Of a stretch of 55,665 nucleotides of DNA, positions 25,916 to 34,151 are shown piece by piece. A model generated the notes under the pieces. The model made no database searches, was not told where the DNA came from, and saw only the letters and a list, made by a program, of their open reading frames with translations. The position numbers and the translations under genes are program-made. Source of the stretch: Betaproteobacteria bacterium (GTDB lineage Bacteria; Pseudomonadota; Gammaproteobacteria; Burkholderiales; Ga0077523); assembly GCA_025350245.1 (NCBI GenBank), contig JANXYG010000150.1, forward strand, positions 1-55,665. Reading direction: 5' to 3'. Positions within the stretch are counted from its first letter, which is position 1. Each line of letters opens with the position of its first letter.

Positions 25916-26497
25916 ATGGAACACACCCTGCCCGCACTACCTTACGCGATGGATGCCCTCGCCCCGCATCTGTCGAAAGAGACCTTCGAATTCCACTACG
26001 GCAAGCACCATCAGGCCTACGTGACCAATCTTAATAATCTGGTCAAGGGTACCGAGTTCGAGAACCTCGGCCTTGAAGACATCATCCGCAAGTCGTCCGG
26101 TGGCGTGTTCAACAATTCGGCCCAGATCTGGAACCACACGTTCTTCTGGAACAGCATGAAGCCGAAGGGCGGCGGCGAGCCGTCGGGCGCGCTGGCGACG
26201 GCGATCGCCGCCAAGTGGGCTACTTACGCCGCGTTCAAGGAAGCCTTCACCAAGAGCGCGGTCGGTAACTTCGGCTCGGGCTGGACCTGGCTGGTGCGCA
26301 AGGCCGACGGTTCGGTTGACATCGTCAACACCTCGAACGCGGGCTGTCCGCTCACGGGCGCCGACAAGGCCCTGATTACCATCGACGTGTGGGAACACGC
26401 GTACTACATCGATTTCCGCAACGCCCGTCCGAAGTTCGTGGAGACCTACCTCAACAGTCTTGTGAACTGGGACTTCGCGGCGAAAAACTTCGGGTAG
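25916..26497 (+). CDS. sodB: Iron superoxide dismutase
   Basis: This 193-residue cytoplasmic enzyme converts superoxide to oxygen and hydrogen peroxide. The metal ligands are H27 (FEFHYGKHH), H74 (IWNHTFFW), D157 and H161 ([12 protein letters not shown]). Gln70 in NNSAQIWNH sits where iron-type SODs place their outer-sphere glutamine, while Mn enzymes use a Gln from another position. ATG 25916 follows AGGAGA. It is monocistronic, with a dispersed repeat after it and a convergent DUF192 gene. Confidence 0.95.
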   Translation: MEHTLPALPYAMDALAPHLSKETFEFHYGKHHQAYVTNLNNLVKGTEFENLGLEDIIRKSSGGVFNNSAQIWNHTFFWNSMKPKGGGEPSGALATAIAAKWATYAAFKEAFTKSAVGNFGSGWTWLVRKADGSVDIVNTSNAGCPLTGADKALITIDVWEHAYYIDFRNARPKFVETYLNSLVNWDFAAKNFG

Positions 26498-26499
26498 GA

Positions 26500-26640
26500 G
26501 TAACTCCCACCCCCAGGCTGCGCGGCGCTTCGCCTTCCCCCTCCAGGGGGCGCCCCGCCCTCGGGGGGGCCTGTGGGCGGGGCCCCCCGCTTCCGAAGTC
26601 CCTTCGTTCAGCCGCTCCTTCGTTCGGTAGCACTCCGTGC
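26500..26640 (+). repeat. Sense-oriented 3'-UTR repeat after sodB
   Basis: TCCCACCCCCAGGCTGCGCG, then GCGCTTCGCCTTCCCCCTCC, AGGGGGCGCCCCGCCCTCGG, then GGGGGCCTGTGGGCGGGGCC and CCCCGCTTCC. Several nested GC stems could form. It begins within 10 bases of the sodB stop and reaches close to the stop of the convergent DUF192 gene. Confidence 0.75.
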
Positions 26641-26645
26641 TAGGA

Positions 26646-27134
26646 TCAGGGCTTGGTCGGGATCGACCCCAGGCCTTCCACCTTGTCGCCCTTGCCCACG
26701 CCGTGCTTCGCGAACCACCCCTGGTTCATCTCGAGCGACCACCACGCTTCGCCATCCGACGAATGGGCATCGAGTGTCTGCGGCAGCATGTCCTCGATGT
26801 TCAGGATGCGACCGTCGCGGCCGATGAACGCCACCGACAGCGGCATCAACGTGTTCTTCATCCACATGCTCTGGACTCCCGGATGCTCGTAGGTGAATAC
26901 CATGCCGCTTTCTTCGGGCATCGAACGTCGGAACATCAGACCGGTCCTGCGGCTTGCTTCGGTGTTGGCTACCTCGGTCCTGACGGCATGACCCCGTATT
27001 CGCAGGGGGTAGGTGAGCAAGGGGTCGGCGTGTGCCGGTGCCATGGCAACCAGACAAAGAAAGATCGCGAGCCAGGCGCCCGGATTGCGCAGGGGGGCAA
27101 GCGAGACGATGAGCAATGTGGCAAGACGGTTCAT
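26646..27134 (-). CDS. Exported DUF192 protein
   Basis: This 162-residue protein has a hydrophobic N-terminus (GAWLAIFLCLVAMAPAHA) that looks like a signal peptide. The DUF192 domain follows, with VANTEASRRTGLMFRRSMPE, MWMKNTLMPLSVAFI, ILNIEDMLPQT and WWSLEMNQGWFAKHGVGKGD. The family has a small beta-barrel fold of unknown function. The start at 27134 was chosen for the signal peptide. It is divergent from the PQQ dehydrogenase gene, with 378 bases of intergenic DNA between them. Confidence 0.8.
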   Translation of the reverse strand: MNRLATLLIVSLAPLRNPGAWLAIFLCLVAMAPAHADPLLTYPLRIRGHAVRTEVANTEASRRTGLMFRRSMPEESGMVFTYEHPGVQSMWMKNTLMPLSVAFIGRDGRILNIEDMLPQTLDAHSSDGEAWWSLEMNQGWFAKHGVGKGDKVEGLGSIPTKP

Positions 27135-27512
27135 GCGAGGAAGACTCCGATGGCTTGACGGGACGATGATCGCATCACGCCTGCCGAGCCGCACAGGTTG
27201 GCGATCATGGTTGGCGAGACGAAGCACAAGCATCGCCGTCGATGGATGTCGAAGGCCTGTTTCAGCGGGCCGAAGTTGGACACTTTTTTTGTCGATACCA
27301 CTTGGTGCAGCGCAATATCCGGCGCGGGTTTCCGGGCGGTTGTCCCTCCGGCAAATTTGTTGACAACGCCATATCGTTACCTTAGTGTCCGCCACGCGCC
27401 GCAAGGTAGAAATTGCGCGCTTTCAGAGTGAAAACATGTGGGTCGTAGTGTCACTCAAAAACCACTGCCCAGCGGTCACATAATCGCCGGCAGATTATCG
27501 GGAGGTACTTCA
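27135..27512. promoter_or_regulatory. Intergenic control region of the PQQ dehydrogenase
   Basis: This is a 378-base gap without a gene. TTGACA (27360-27365) followed 17 bases later by TAGTGT (27383-27388) is a plausible sigma-70-type promoter with a poor -10 element. GAGTGA (27426-27431) can pair with TCACTC (27451-27456). ATAATC (27480-27485) can pair with GATTAT (27493-27498), directly before the ribosome site GGGAGG (27500-27505). The region is distinctly less GC-rich than its surroundings, as expected for a regulated promoter. Confidence 0.45.
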
Positions 27513-29246
27513 ATGGTGAAGCTGCATCTTCAACGCGCAGCAGTCGTCGCCGCCTTCGCCGTCGCTTCCAGCGGCGCGTGGGCACAAGGTCTGGATGAGG
27601 CAGGTTCCAAGCTTTATCCGAACTACGTCACCGACGACATGCTGCTCAACGCCGACAAAGAGTCGGGCAACTGGCTGCTGTATGGTCGCGATTACGCGAC
27701 CACCCGCTACAGCCCGCTGACCCAGATCAACCAGTCCAACATCAAGGGCATGAAGGCCTCGTGGAGCCTGTCGTTCGGGGTTCTCGATGGCCAAGACAGC
27801 CAGGCTGTCGTGGTCAACGGCACGATCTACGTCACCAGCTCCTACAACAAGGTGTTTTCGGTCGACGGCGCCACCGGCAAGGTCAACTGGAAGTACGAGC
27901 GCGAACTGCCCGGCGACGTGTTCCCGAAGCTGTGCTGCGACGTCGTGAACCGTGGCGTTGCCGTGTACAAGAACAAGGTCTATCTCGCCACGCTCGACGC
28001 GCACATCGTTGCGCTCGACAACCAGACGGGTAAGGTTGTCTGGGACAAGAAGATGGGTGATTACACCTACGCCGAGACCTTCACCATCATGCCGATGGCG
28101 CTGTCGGGCAAGATCATCTTCGGTACGGCCGGCGCCGAGTACGGCGTTCGTGGCTGGATCGCGGCGATCGATGCCGACACCGGCGCTCCGGTGTGGAAGA
28201 CCTACACCATTCCCGGACCTGGCGAAGCGGGTAACGACACCTGGGCTGGCGAATCCTGGAAGTACGGCGGCGGTTCGGCCTGGATCACGGGTTCCTACGA
28301 CAGAGACACCAACACCCTTTACTGGCCCGTTGGCAACCCCGGCCCTGACTTCGACCGTCACGTGCGCCTTGGTGACAATCTGTTCACCAACAGCACGCTG
28401 GTCCTGGATCCGGATACCGGCAAGATCAAGAGCTACTTCAACTACACGCCCAACGATCCGTACGATTACGACGGCGTGAACGAAGTGATCCTGGTCGACC
28501 TCGGCGGCAAGAAGATGTGGCTGCACGGCTCGCGCAACGGCCATGTGTACGGCATCGACCGGGTCAACACGGTCAAGACCAAGTACGGCAACGAGCACAA
28601 GTGCGTGTGGGTCACCGCTCTCCAGCGCGTGAATTGGACCAAGCCGATCACCCCGTCCAACAATTGCAAGCCGGTCTACAACTACCCGGAAAAGGACGTG
28701 GTCTACGACAAGGTCACGACCGATATCGCTCCGTCCCTCGACGGTGGCAAGGAGTGGCACCCGATGTCGTACAGCCAGCGCACGAAGATGGTCTACGTGC
28801 CGGTGTATGACTTCGCGATGGACCTCCAGGCCAAGAAGATGGAATGGAAGCGTGGCGAGTGGTATCTCGGCGCCAAGGTCCTGAACTTCAACGCCGGTGC
28901 CGGCCATGTGAAGGCGTTCGACGCCGCCACTGGCAAGCTGGTGTGGGACAAGACGCAGAGCTACCCGTCCACCGGCGGCATTCTGTCCACCGGCGGCGGT
29001 CTGGTGTTCTACGGCGACCCGGAAGGCTACTTCAACGCTGTCAATGACGAAACCGGCGAGTCCCTGTGGCGTTATCAGCTCGGTTCGGGCGTCTACGGTA
29101 ACCCCACCTCCTACACGGCCGGCGGTAAGCAGTACGTCGCGATCGTCTGGGGTGCGGGTGGCGGTGGTATCTGGCCCCTCTACTTCTCCGAGTTCTACAA
29201 GAAGCAGTCGAAGGGTGGCGGTCTGACGGTCTTCGAAGTTCAGTAA
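27513..29246 (+). CDS. PQQ-dependent alcohol dehydrogenase, lanthanide-type active site
   Basis: This 577-residue periplasmic quinoprotein has a signal peptide cut after AWA (24). The eight-bladed propeller shows adjacent cysteines C141-C142 that form the disulfide near PQQ, metal ligands E209 (GAEYGVRG) and N275 (VGNPGP), catalytic D318 and R341 (GSRNGHVYG). D320 in DYD is the extra Asp that marks rare-earth-dependent XoxF/ExaF enzymes; calcium MxaF has Ala there. It oxidises methanol, ethanol or similar alcohols and passes electrons to a c-type cytochrome. The sequence is not a close match to classic XoxF as I recall it, so substrate and clade are open. GGGAGG precedes ATG 27513. Confidence 0.85.
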   Translation: MVKLHLQRAAVVAAFAVASSGAWAQGLDEAGSKLYPNYVTDDMLLNADKESGNWLLYGRDYATTRYSPLTQINQSNIKGMKASWSLSFGVLDGQDSQAVVVNGTIYVTSSYNKVFSVDGATGKVNWKYERELPGDVFPKLCCDVVNRGVAVYKNKVYLATLDAHIVALDNQTGKVVWDKKMGDYTYAETFTIMPMALSGKIIFGTAGAEYGVRGWIAAIDADTGAPVWKTYTIPGPGEAGNDTWAGESWKYGGGSAWITGSYDRDTNTLYWPVGNPGPDFDRHVRLGDNLFTNSTLVLDPDTGKIKSYFNYTPNDPYDYDGVNEVILVDLGGKKMWLHGSRNGHVYGIDRVNTVKTKYGNEHKCVWVTALQRVNWTKPITPSNNCKPVYNYPEKDVVYDKVTTDIAPSLDGGKEWHPMSYSQRTKMVYVPVYDFAMDLQAKKMEWKRGEWYLGAKVLNFNAGAGHVKAFDAATGKLVWDKTQSYPSTGGILSTGGGLVFYGDPEGYFNAVNDETGESLWRYQLGSGVYGNPTSYTAGGKQYVAIVWGAGGGGIWPLYFSEFYKKQSKGGGLTVFEVQ

Positions 29247-29300
29247 TCCGACCTGAAGCCTCGCGTCACCCTGCAAACGGGTGGCGTCGCCAGGCACAAA

Positions 29301-29333
29301 GGGAGGGCGAGAAATGCGCCCTCCCTTTTTTTT
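29301..29333 (+). terminator. Rho-independent terminator after the PQQ dehydrogenase
   Basis: GGGAGGGCG (29301-29309) pairs with CGCCCTCCC (29317-29325), followed by TTTTTTTT (29326-29333). It sits 55 bases after the dehydrogenase stop. It should separate its abundant message from the XoxJ-like gene, or set their ratio if it leaks. Confidence 0.9.
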
Positions 29334-29464
29334 CGTCTGGTCGGCAGAACGAAACTTTTGACGTGGTATGACGTTCTTCCACAGGTGGAGCAGGGCACAG
29401 GCGCCGGATTTTCCGGTTGTCGCCGATGCTCACACGAGTTCGATGAACGGTCAGGAGGATTCAA

Positions 29465-30316
29465 GTGTTCGACAAGTATATGAAGTGGTTGCGCCCAGGC
29501 ATGTGTGCCCTGGCGCTGGTGTCCCTCACGGCGCTCGCCGCCGAAGGTGACGACCCCGATGAAAACAAGGATTCGCTCGGGCGGGCACGTGATCGCGGTT
29601 TCCTCAACGTGTGTGCCGATCCTTACCAGTATCCTCAGTCGGAGCAGAGCGCGGATCCGCCCGGATTCGATGTCGAGATCGTGCGTGCCATCGCGAAGGC
29701 GGCGGGCCTGCGGCTCAACATGGTGTGGACCAACACCGCCACACGTGGCGGTACGGCGCGAGCGTTTCGCCAATCCATCCTCGCCAACAAGTGCGACGTG
29801 TTTCTCGGCATGTCGGACAACGGTGACGACGACATGCTGATGGGCAAGCTCGTCTTCACCAAACCTTTCCTCGGCATCGGGTACGTGCTCGTCACCCAAG
29901 GCAAGGCAGCCGACATGACCACTCTGGAGCAACTCAAGCAGGCGAAAGTCAAGATCGGTGTGTCGATGTCGACGCCGATGGACGACTATCTTTTCACCCG
30001 GGAGATACCGCGCGAGCTCTATATGGGGTCGCGTCGCATGATGGACGGCATGGTCAAGGGTGAAGTCGATGCCGGCATGATGTTCTCGACCACGCTTGGC
30101 ACCATCCGGACCGATTTCCCCAAGGCGGCCTTCAAGATGGCGCCGGGATTCATGCCGATGGAGGGTCTGCGGTTCAACAGTGCCTGGGTGGTCCGGAAGG
30201 GTGACAAGGCGATGCTGGAGTTCATCAACCAAGGCATCACGGGTCTGCTCGCGAGCGGGCGGATCAAGGAAATCGTCGAGAGCTACGGCGTGCCGTTCTA
30301 CGCGCCGTTTTCTTGA
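29465..30316 (+). CDS. XoxJ/MxaJ-like periplasmic substrate-binding-fold protein
   Basis: This 283-residue protein starts at GTG 29465, with GGAGG just upstream. A signal peptide (ALALVSLTALAAE) precedes a family 3 solute-binding fold: GFLNVCADPYQYPQSE, GFDVEIVRAIAKAAGL, CDVFLGMSDNGDDD, YVLVTQGKAADMTTL and VDAGMMFSTTLG. MxaJ/XoxJ proteins keep this fold and are thought to help activate the PQQ dehydrogenase rather than feed a transporter. There is no permease gene nearby, which supports that role. It is separated from the dehydrogenase by 218 bases and a terminator. Confidence 0.78.
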   Translation: MFDKYMKWLRPGMCALALVSLTALAAEGDDPDENKDSLGRARDRGFLNVCADPYQYPQSEQSADPPGFDVEIVRAIAKAAGLRLNMVWTNTATRGGTARAFRQSILANKCDVFLGMSDNGDDDMLMGKLVFTKPFLGIGYVLVTQGKAADMTTLEQLKQAKVKIGVSMSTPMDDYLFTREIPRELYMGSRRMMDGMVKGEVDAGMMFSTTLGTIRTDFPKAAFKMAPGFMPMEGLRFNSAWVVRKGDKAMLEFINQGITGLLASGRIKEIVESYGVPFYAPFS

Positions 30317-30328
30317 ATCTGTAATGGA

Positions 30329-30381
30329 GGCAGATGTTCTTGCTGTGGTCCATCCCAAGCGTGGATCACAGCGCATCTGCC
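30329..30381 (+). other. Long two-part stem-loop upstream of the cytochrome gene
   Basis: GGCAGATG (30329-30336) pairs with CATCTGCC (30374-30381). Inside it GCTGTGGTCCA (30342-30352) pairs with TGGATCACAGC (30362-30372) with one G-U pair. A short bulge lies between the stems and the loop is 9 bases. There is no T-run, so it is not an ordinary terminator. It lies in the likely leader of the cytochrome gene, 69 bases before its start, or between two cistrons. Confidence 0.6.
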
Positions 30382-30449
30382 TGGGTGAGATGGGGTAGGC
30401 AATTTCTGACGGAATCAACCGTCGTCGATCGAGAAAGGGAGCGTGGGAA

Positions 30450-30932
30450 ATGTTCATGAGCAAAGCTGGCCATGCAGTCATCGGATTCATGGCAGTCATC
30501 GGAACCGTCGCATTGTTGGTGATCGGTCTTACCAGCGCGACACCCCTGGCCTATGCGGGCGGTGCTGCGGCGCTCGAGAACGACCTGCCCATTCCTGAAG
30601 ACGACGCGAACGCAGTGGCGGCGGGCAAGGCGAAGTTCGGCCAACGTTGCGGGCTCTGTCACGGTGGTGGAGGACGTGGCGGGAAGGGCCCGTGTCTTAC
30701 CTGCGGGCACTTCAAGCACGGCGGCAAGAGTTCGAACATCTACGCGAACATCGCGGCGGGTGTGCCGGGCACCCCGATGGGTGCGTTCGGTACCACTGTC
30801 ACCCAGGAAGAGATCTTCGACATCATCGCGTTCCTGCGTTCCGACACGAAGCGTCGCGCACGGGAAGGCGAGATCGCGGATCCCTATGCGCCAGAGGAAG
30901 AAGTACCGGTGTTCCCTGGCGAGAAGAAGTAG
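30450..30932 (+). CDS. c-type cytochrome, probable electron acceptor of the PQQ dehydrogenase
   Basis: This 160-residue protein has a long N-terminal hydrophobic segment (residues 9-35, signal or anchor). One heme site CGLCH lies at 67-71, and the likely axial Met is M110 in GTPMGAFG. Just after the heme site is a second pair, CLTCGH (82-87), which differs from a heme motif by one inserted Gly. A glycine-rich stretch (HGGGGRGGKGP) lies between. The tail is acidic. Position after the dehydrogenase and the XoxJ-like gene points to XoxG/MxaG function. A strong terminator follows. Confidence 0.85.
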   Translation: MFMSKAGHAVIGFMAVIGTVALLVIGLTSATPLAYAGGAAALENDLPIPEDDANAVAAGKAKFGQRCGLCHGGGGRGGKGPCLTCGHFKHGGKSSNIYANIAAGVPGTPMGAFGTTVTQEEIFDIIAFLRSDTKRRAREGEIADPYAPEEEVPVFPGEKK

Positions 30933-30982
30933 TTTTCTCGGTCCGGCGCATGCGGTTGCCGCTGATGCGGCAACCGGAAAGC

Positions 30983-31017
30983 ACAACGGCCACGCGATTC
31001 GCGTGGCCGTTGTTTTT
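30983..31017 (+). terminator. Rho-independent terminator after the cytochrome gene
   Basis: ACAACGGCCACGCG (30983-30996) pairs perfectly over 14 bases with CGCGTGGCCGTTGT (31000-31013) across an ATT loop, followed by TTTT. It ends the PQQ dehydrogenase cluster and separates it from the convergent dut gene. Confidence 0.88.
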
Positions 31018-31055
31018 GGCGGGCTGCAACGTGCATGGCACCCTGGCGCGTTGGT

Positions 31056-31508
31056 TTACCCGGTACCGGTGCTGCCGAAGCCCCCGGCGCCGCGCGACGA
31101 CGACGTGAAGTCGGTCACTACCCGGAAGGACGCCTGCACGATCGGCACGATGACCAGTTGGGCGATACGCTCCATCGGGGCCAGGACAAACTCACGGTCG
31201 GAACGGTTCCATACCGAGATCATCAACTGCCCCTGGTAGTCCGAGTCGATCAGGCCGACGAGGTTGCCGAGCACGATGCCGTGCTTGTGCCCGAGGCCAC
31301 TCCGCGGCAGCACGACGGCGGCCAGTGCGGGGTCTCCAACATGGATTGCGAGCCCCGACGGCACCAGTGCCGTCTGGCCCGGTGCAAGCGTGAGCGCGGC
31401 ATCGAGGCACGCGCGCAGGTCCAGGCCCGCCGAGCCCGGCGTGGCGTACGCAGGCAGGCAGTCACGCATGCGTTCGTCGAGGATCTTCAGGTCGATGATA
31501 CTGGTCAT
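31056..31508 (-). CDS. dut: dUTP diphosphatase
   Basis: This 150-residue trimeric dUTPase converts dUTP to dUMP and pyrophosphate, keeping uracil out of DNA. All five family motifs are present: [38 protein letters not shown] and the C-terminal [10 protein letters not shown] arm. The start at 31508 is the usual position. It lies downstream of coaBC on the same strand, a common pairing, with a 15-bp tandem duplication in the gap. Confidence 0.95.
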   Translation of the reverse strand: MTSIIDLKILDERMRDCLPAYATPGSAGLDLRACLDAALTLAPGQTALVPSGLAIHVGDPALAAVVLPRSGLGHKHGIVLGNLVGLIDSDYQGQLMISVWNRSDREFVLAPMERIAQLVIVPIVQASFRVVTDFTSSSRGAGGFGSTGTG

Positions 31509-31522
31509 GCCGGTTCCGTTTC

Positions 31523-31552
31523 GGTTGATGGTGTGATGGTTGATGGTGTGAT
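31523..31552. repeat. 15-bp tandem duplication in the coaBC-dut gap
   Basis: GGTTGATGGTGTGAT occurs twice head-to-tail without mismatch. It fills most of the 46 bases between the coaBC stop and the dut start. On the minus strand it reads ATCACACCATCAACC twice, directly upstream of the dut ribosome site. Confidence 0.85.
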
Positions 31553-31554
31553 AT

Positions 31555-32769
31555 TTACGTTCGGGCCCGCTCGGCCAGCAATCGCGCAAGGTGAGCGATG
31601 AGGTGCCTGGCCTGCGTGATCTTCGGCGCCTGCGGCAACCGGTACTGGCCGTTGTCGTCGAGCAGCAGGAGTTCGCTGCTTTCGGCGCCAATGGTGGTCT
31701 GGGCGAGGTTCGCTGCCAGCAGCGGAACGCCTTTGCGGCGGCGCTTGGCCTCGGCGAATGCCTCGAGGTTCTCGCTCTCGGCGGCGAATCCGACGCAGAA
31801 CGGTGCGTTCGGGCGGCTGGCGACGTGGGCTAGAATGTCCCGGGTGGGCACCAGTTCGATCGTCATCGCGGCGTCCGATTTTTTGATCTTCTGCTCGTGT
31901 GGTGCGCGCGGCGTGTAGTCGGCAACCGCCGCCACCGCGATGAAGATGTCGCAAGCCGGGAGGGCGGCCTCGACTGCCTCGAACATTTCCTGGGCACTGA
32001 CAACCTGCACCAGGTCGGCGATGCCCGGTGGAATCGGCAGCGACACCGGTCCCGAGACCAGCGTGACCCGGGCGCCGGCCTCCGCCGCCGCCGCCGCGAC
32101 CGAGTACCCCATCCTGCCCGAACTCGAATTGGTGATCCCGCGCACCGCATCGATGCGCTCGAAGGTCGGACCTGCCGTGACCAGCACCCGTTGGCCGGCC
32201 AACAGCTTCGGCGCCAGTGCCGCCACGATCGATTGTGCGATCGCATCCGCTTCCAGCATGCGGCCCATCCCGGTTTCGCCGCAGGCCTGCGCGCCGGCAT
32301 CCGGCCCGATGACCTGCACCCCGTCGCTTCGCAGGCGCTCGACATTGCGCTGGGTCGCGGGGTGTTCCCACATCTGGCGATTCATCGCCGGCGCGACCAG
32401 CAGCGGGCAGTCGCGCGCCAGGCAGAGCGTGGACAACAGGTCATCCGCGAGACCGAGCGCGAGCCTGGCCAGAAAGTCGGCGCTGGCGGGAGCAACCGCG
32501 ATCAATCGGGCGGTGCGCGACAGATCGATGTGGGCCATGCCGTTGCCGATGCGGTCATCCCAGAGGTCGGTGAATACCGGCTGTCCGGATAGCGCCTGCA
32601 GGGTCACGGGCGAGATGAAGCGGGTGGCCGCCTGGGTCATCACGACCTGAACCCCGATATCGGCGCTGGTGAGCCTACGAATCAGTTCCGCGGATTTATA
32701 GGCAGCGATGCCGCCGGTCAAGCCGAGGACGATGGCTGGGTGTGGGCCATCTCGGTTGCCATCTGTCAT
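31555..32769 (-). CDS. coaBC: Phosphopantothenoylcysteine decarboxylase/synthetase
   Basis: This 404-residue bifunctional flavoprotein joins cysteine to 4'-phosphopantothenate (CoaB) and decarboxylates the product (CoaC) in coenzyme A synthesis. The N-terminal flavin-binding part has [10 protein letters not shown], the catalytic His region [28 protein letters not shown] and the cysteine loop [10 protein letters not shown]. The C-terminal synthetase half has [20 protein letters not shown] with GRMG, and AAVADYTP. Together with panB and panC in this window it covers part of the same pathway. It is divergent from radC across 80 bases. Confidence 0.94.
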   Translation of the reverse strand: MTDGNRDGPHPAIVLGLTGGIAAYKSAELIRRLTSADIGVQVVMTQAATRFISPVTLQALSGQPVFTDLWDDRIGNGMAHIDLSRTARLIAVAPASADFLARLALGLADDLLSTLCLARDCPLLVAPAMNRQMWEHPATQRNVERLRSDGVQVIGPDAGAQACGETGMGRMLEADAIAQSIVAALAPKLLAGQRVLVTAGPTFERIDAVRGITNSSSGRMGYSVAAAAAEAGARVTLVSGPVSLPIPPGIADLVQVVSAQEMFEAVEAALPACDIFIAVAAVADYTPRAPHEQKIKKSDAAMTIELVPTRDILAHVASRPNAPFCVGFAAESENLEAFAEAKRRRKGVPLLAANLAQTTIGAESSELLLLDDNGQYRLPQAPKITQARHLIAHLARLLAERART

Positions 32770-32849
32770 GAGGGAATGTACGGGTGAAAACGTGAACCCG
32801 AAGTGTAAGCTCGGTGCATCGGGGGTTGAAACCGTCAGGCGGCGTGACC

Positions 32850-33524
32850 ATGGCGATCAAGGACTGGCCGGCGGCTGAGCGGCCGCGGGAAAAACTGCTG
32901 GCACAGGGCGCGGCTGCTCTGAGCGATGGGGAGTTGCTGGCGATCTTCGTGCGCACCGGCATGGTGGGGCGCGATGCGCTCGAGATCGCGCGCGACCTGC
33001 TGGGGCGCTTCGGCAGCTTGTCGGCGTTGTTCGAAGCGAGCCTCGACGACGTGGTCGAGACCCCCGGGGTGGGCCCGGCCAAGTATGTGCAGTTGTCGGC
33101 CGTGATGGAAATGGCGCGGCGGGCGCTCCTGGAGCAATTGCAGCATCGTGATGCGCTCACGTCGCCCGATCTGGTGAAGTCGTATCTGCGGCTGCAATTG
33201 CAGGGCAGGGACCGCGAGGTGTTCGTGGTGATCTACCTGGATGCCCAGAACCGTGTGCTGCGCATCCATGAGCTGTTTGCAGGGACTCTCACGCAGACCA
33301 GCGTTTATCCGCGTGAGGTCGTCAAGGGTGCCTTGGCAAGCAACGCCGCGGCCGTTATCTTTGCCCACAACCACCCGTCGGGCATCGCCGAGCCGAGCCA
33401 CGCCGACGAGGCTCTGACGCAGGCGCTCAAGCAGGCCCTGGCGCTGGTGGACATCCGGGTCCTGGATCATCTGGTGATCGGCCGGGGCGCCGCGATGTCG
33501 TTCGCGGAGCGCGGCATTCTGTAG
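32850..33524 (+). CDS. radC: RadC family JAMM-domain protein
   Basis: This 224-residue protein has helix-hairpin-helix-like N-terminal repeats ([20 protein letters not shown]) and a C-terminal JAB1/MPN metalloprotease-like domain. The zinc ligands are in HNHPSG (H173, H175) and D186 of [10 protein letters not shown]. RadC has no proven enzymatic role in DNA repair despite its name. ATG 32850 gives the normal MAIKDWP start. The gene lies upstream of rpmB, as is frequent in this group. Confidence 0.9.
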   Translation: MAIKDWPAAERPREKLLAQGAAALSDGELLAIFVRTGMVGRDALEIARDLLGRFGSLSALFEASLDDVVETPGVGPAKYVQLSAVMEMARRALLEQLQHRDALTSPDLVKSYLRLQLQGRDREVFVVIYLDAQNRVLRIHELFAGTLTQTSVYPREVVKGALASNAAAVIFAHNHPSGIAEPSHADEALTQALKQALALVDIRVLDHLVIGRGAAMSFAERGIL

Positions 33525-33632
33525 TTTTCGGAGACTGTCGGCCCGGTGGTGTGCTTGCGAGAGGGGGGTTGAGTGAACCTCGTCCCCGTGCTATAAAGTT
33601 AGGTTACATCCCTTACCTTGTGGAGCAGCCCA

Positions 33633-33869
33633 GTGGCACGCGTTTGCATCGTTACCGGCAAGAAGCCGATGGTGGGTAACAACGTTTCCCACGCCAACAA
33701 CAAGACCAAGCGTCGTTTCCTGCCCAATCTGCAGTACCGGCGATTCTGGGTCGAGAGCGAAAACCGCTGGGTCAGCATGCGACTTAGCAATGCCGGCCTG
33801 CGCACCATCGACAAGAAGGGCATCGACGTGGTTCTCGGAGATCTCCGGGCCGCGGGCGAGAACATCTGA
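33633..33869 (+). CDS. rpmB: Ribosomal protein bL28
   Basis: This 78-residue large-subunit protein starts [20 protein letters not shown] and shows the family core [17 protein letters not shown] and [16 protein letters not shown]. It starts at GTG 33633, with GGAG at 33622-33625. The usual family length supports this start over the in-frame TTG at 33618. It forms a two-gene operon with rpmG. Confidence 0.95.
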   Translation: MARVCIVTGKKPMVGNNVSHANNKTKRRFLPNLQYRRFWVESENRWVSMRLSNAGLRTIDKKGIDVVLGDLRAAGENI

Positions 33870-33885
33870 GCCAGGAGCCTCGAAC

Positions 33886-34041
33886 ATGCGTGAAAAGATA
33901 AAGCTCGAATCCACGGCTGGTACCGGCCACTTCTACACCACCACCAAGAACAAGAAGACCAAGCCCGAAAAAATAGAGATCAAGAAATTCGATCCCAAGG
34001 CGCGCAAGCATGTGCTCTACAAGGAAACCAAGCTCAAGTAG
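33886..34041 (+). CDS. rpmG: Ribosomal protein bL33
   Basis: This 51-residue basic protein starts [20 protein letters not shown] and ends [14 protein letters not shown], the standard bL33 form. It lacks the CxxC pairs of the zinc-binding paralogue, so it is the zinc-independent type. AGGAG precedes it. It is 16 bases after rpmB and followed by a bidirectional terminator. Confidence 0.95.
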   Translation: MREKIKLESTAGTGHFYTTTKNKKTKPEKIEIKKFDPKARKHVLYKETKLK

Positions 34042-34095
34042 GCATCTGCTCGCCGCTGGCGGGCCCAAAAAGCCGGCCAGCCAATCCGGTAAACG

Positions 34096-34128
34096 AAAAA
34101 AAAGCCCACCTGATCAGGTGGGCTTTTT
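34096..34128. terminator. Bidirectional terminator between rpmG and the desaturase gene
   Basis: GCCCACCTGATCAGGTGGGC (34104-34123) is a perfect palindrome with an A-run before it and a T-run after it. It can therefore stop transcripts from both sides: rpmG on plus and the convergent desaturase gene on minus. Confidence 0.93.
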
Positions 34129-34151
34129 GTTGTCGCCGACCGAAAGACCGG

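Noticed and set aside
27513-29246. Calling the PQQ enzyme MxaF (calcium methanol dehydrogenase)
   Set aside because: The extra Asp two residues after the catalytic Asp is the lanthanide signature, and no mxaI small-subunit gene is present.
27510-29297. A 595-codon open frame antisense to the PQQ dehydrogenase
   Set aside because: Composition of a shadow frame, no motif, and the opposite strand has complete active-site residues.
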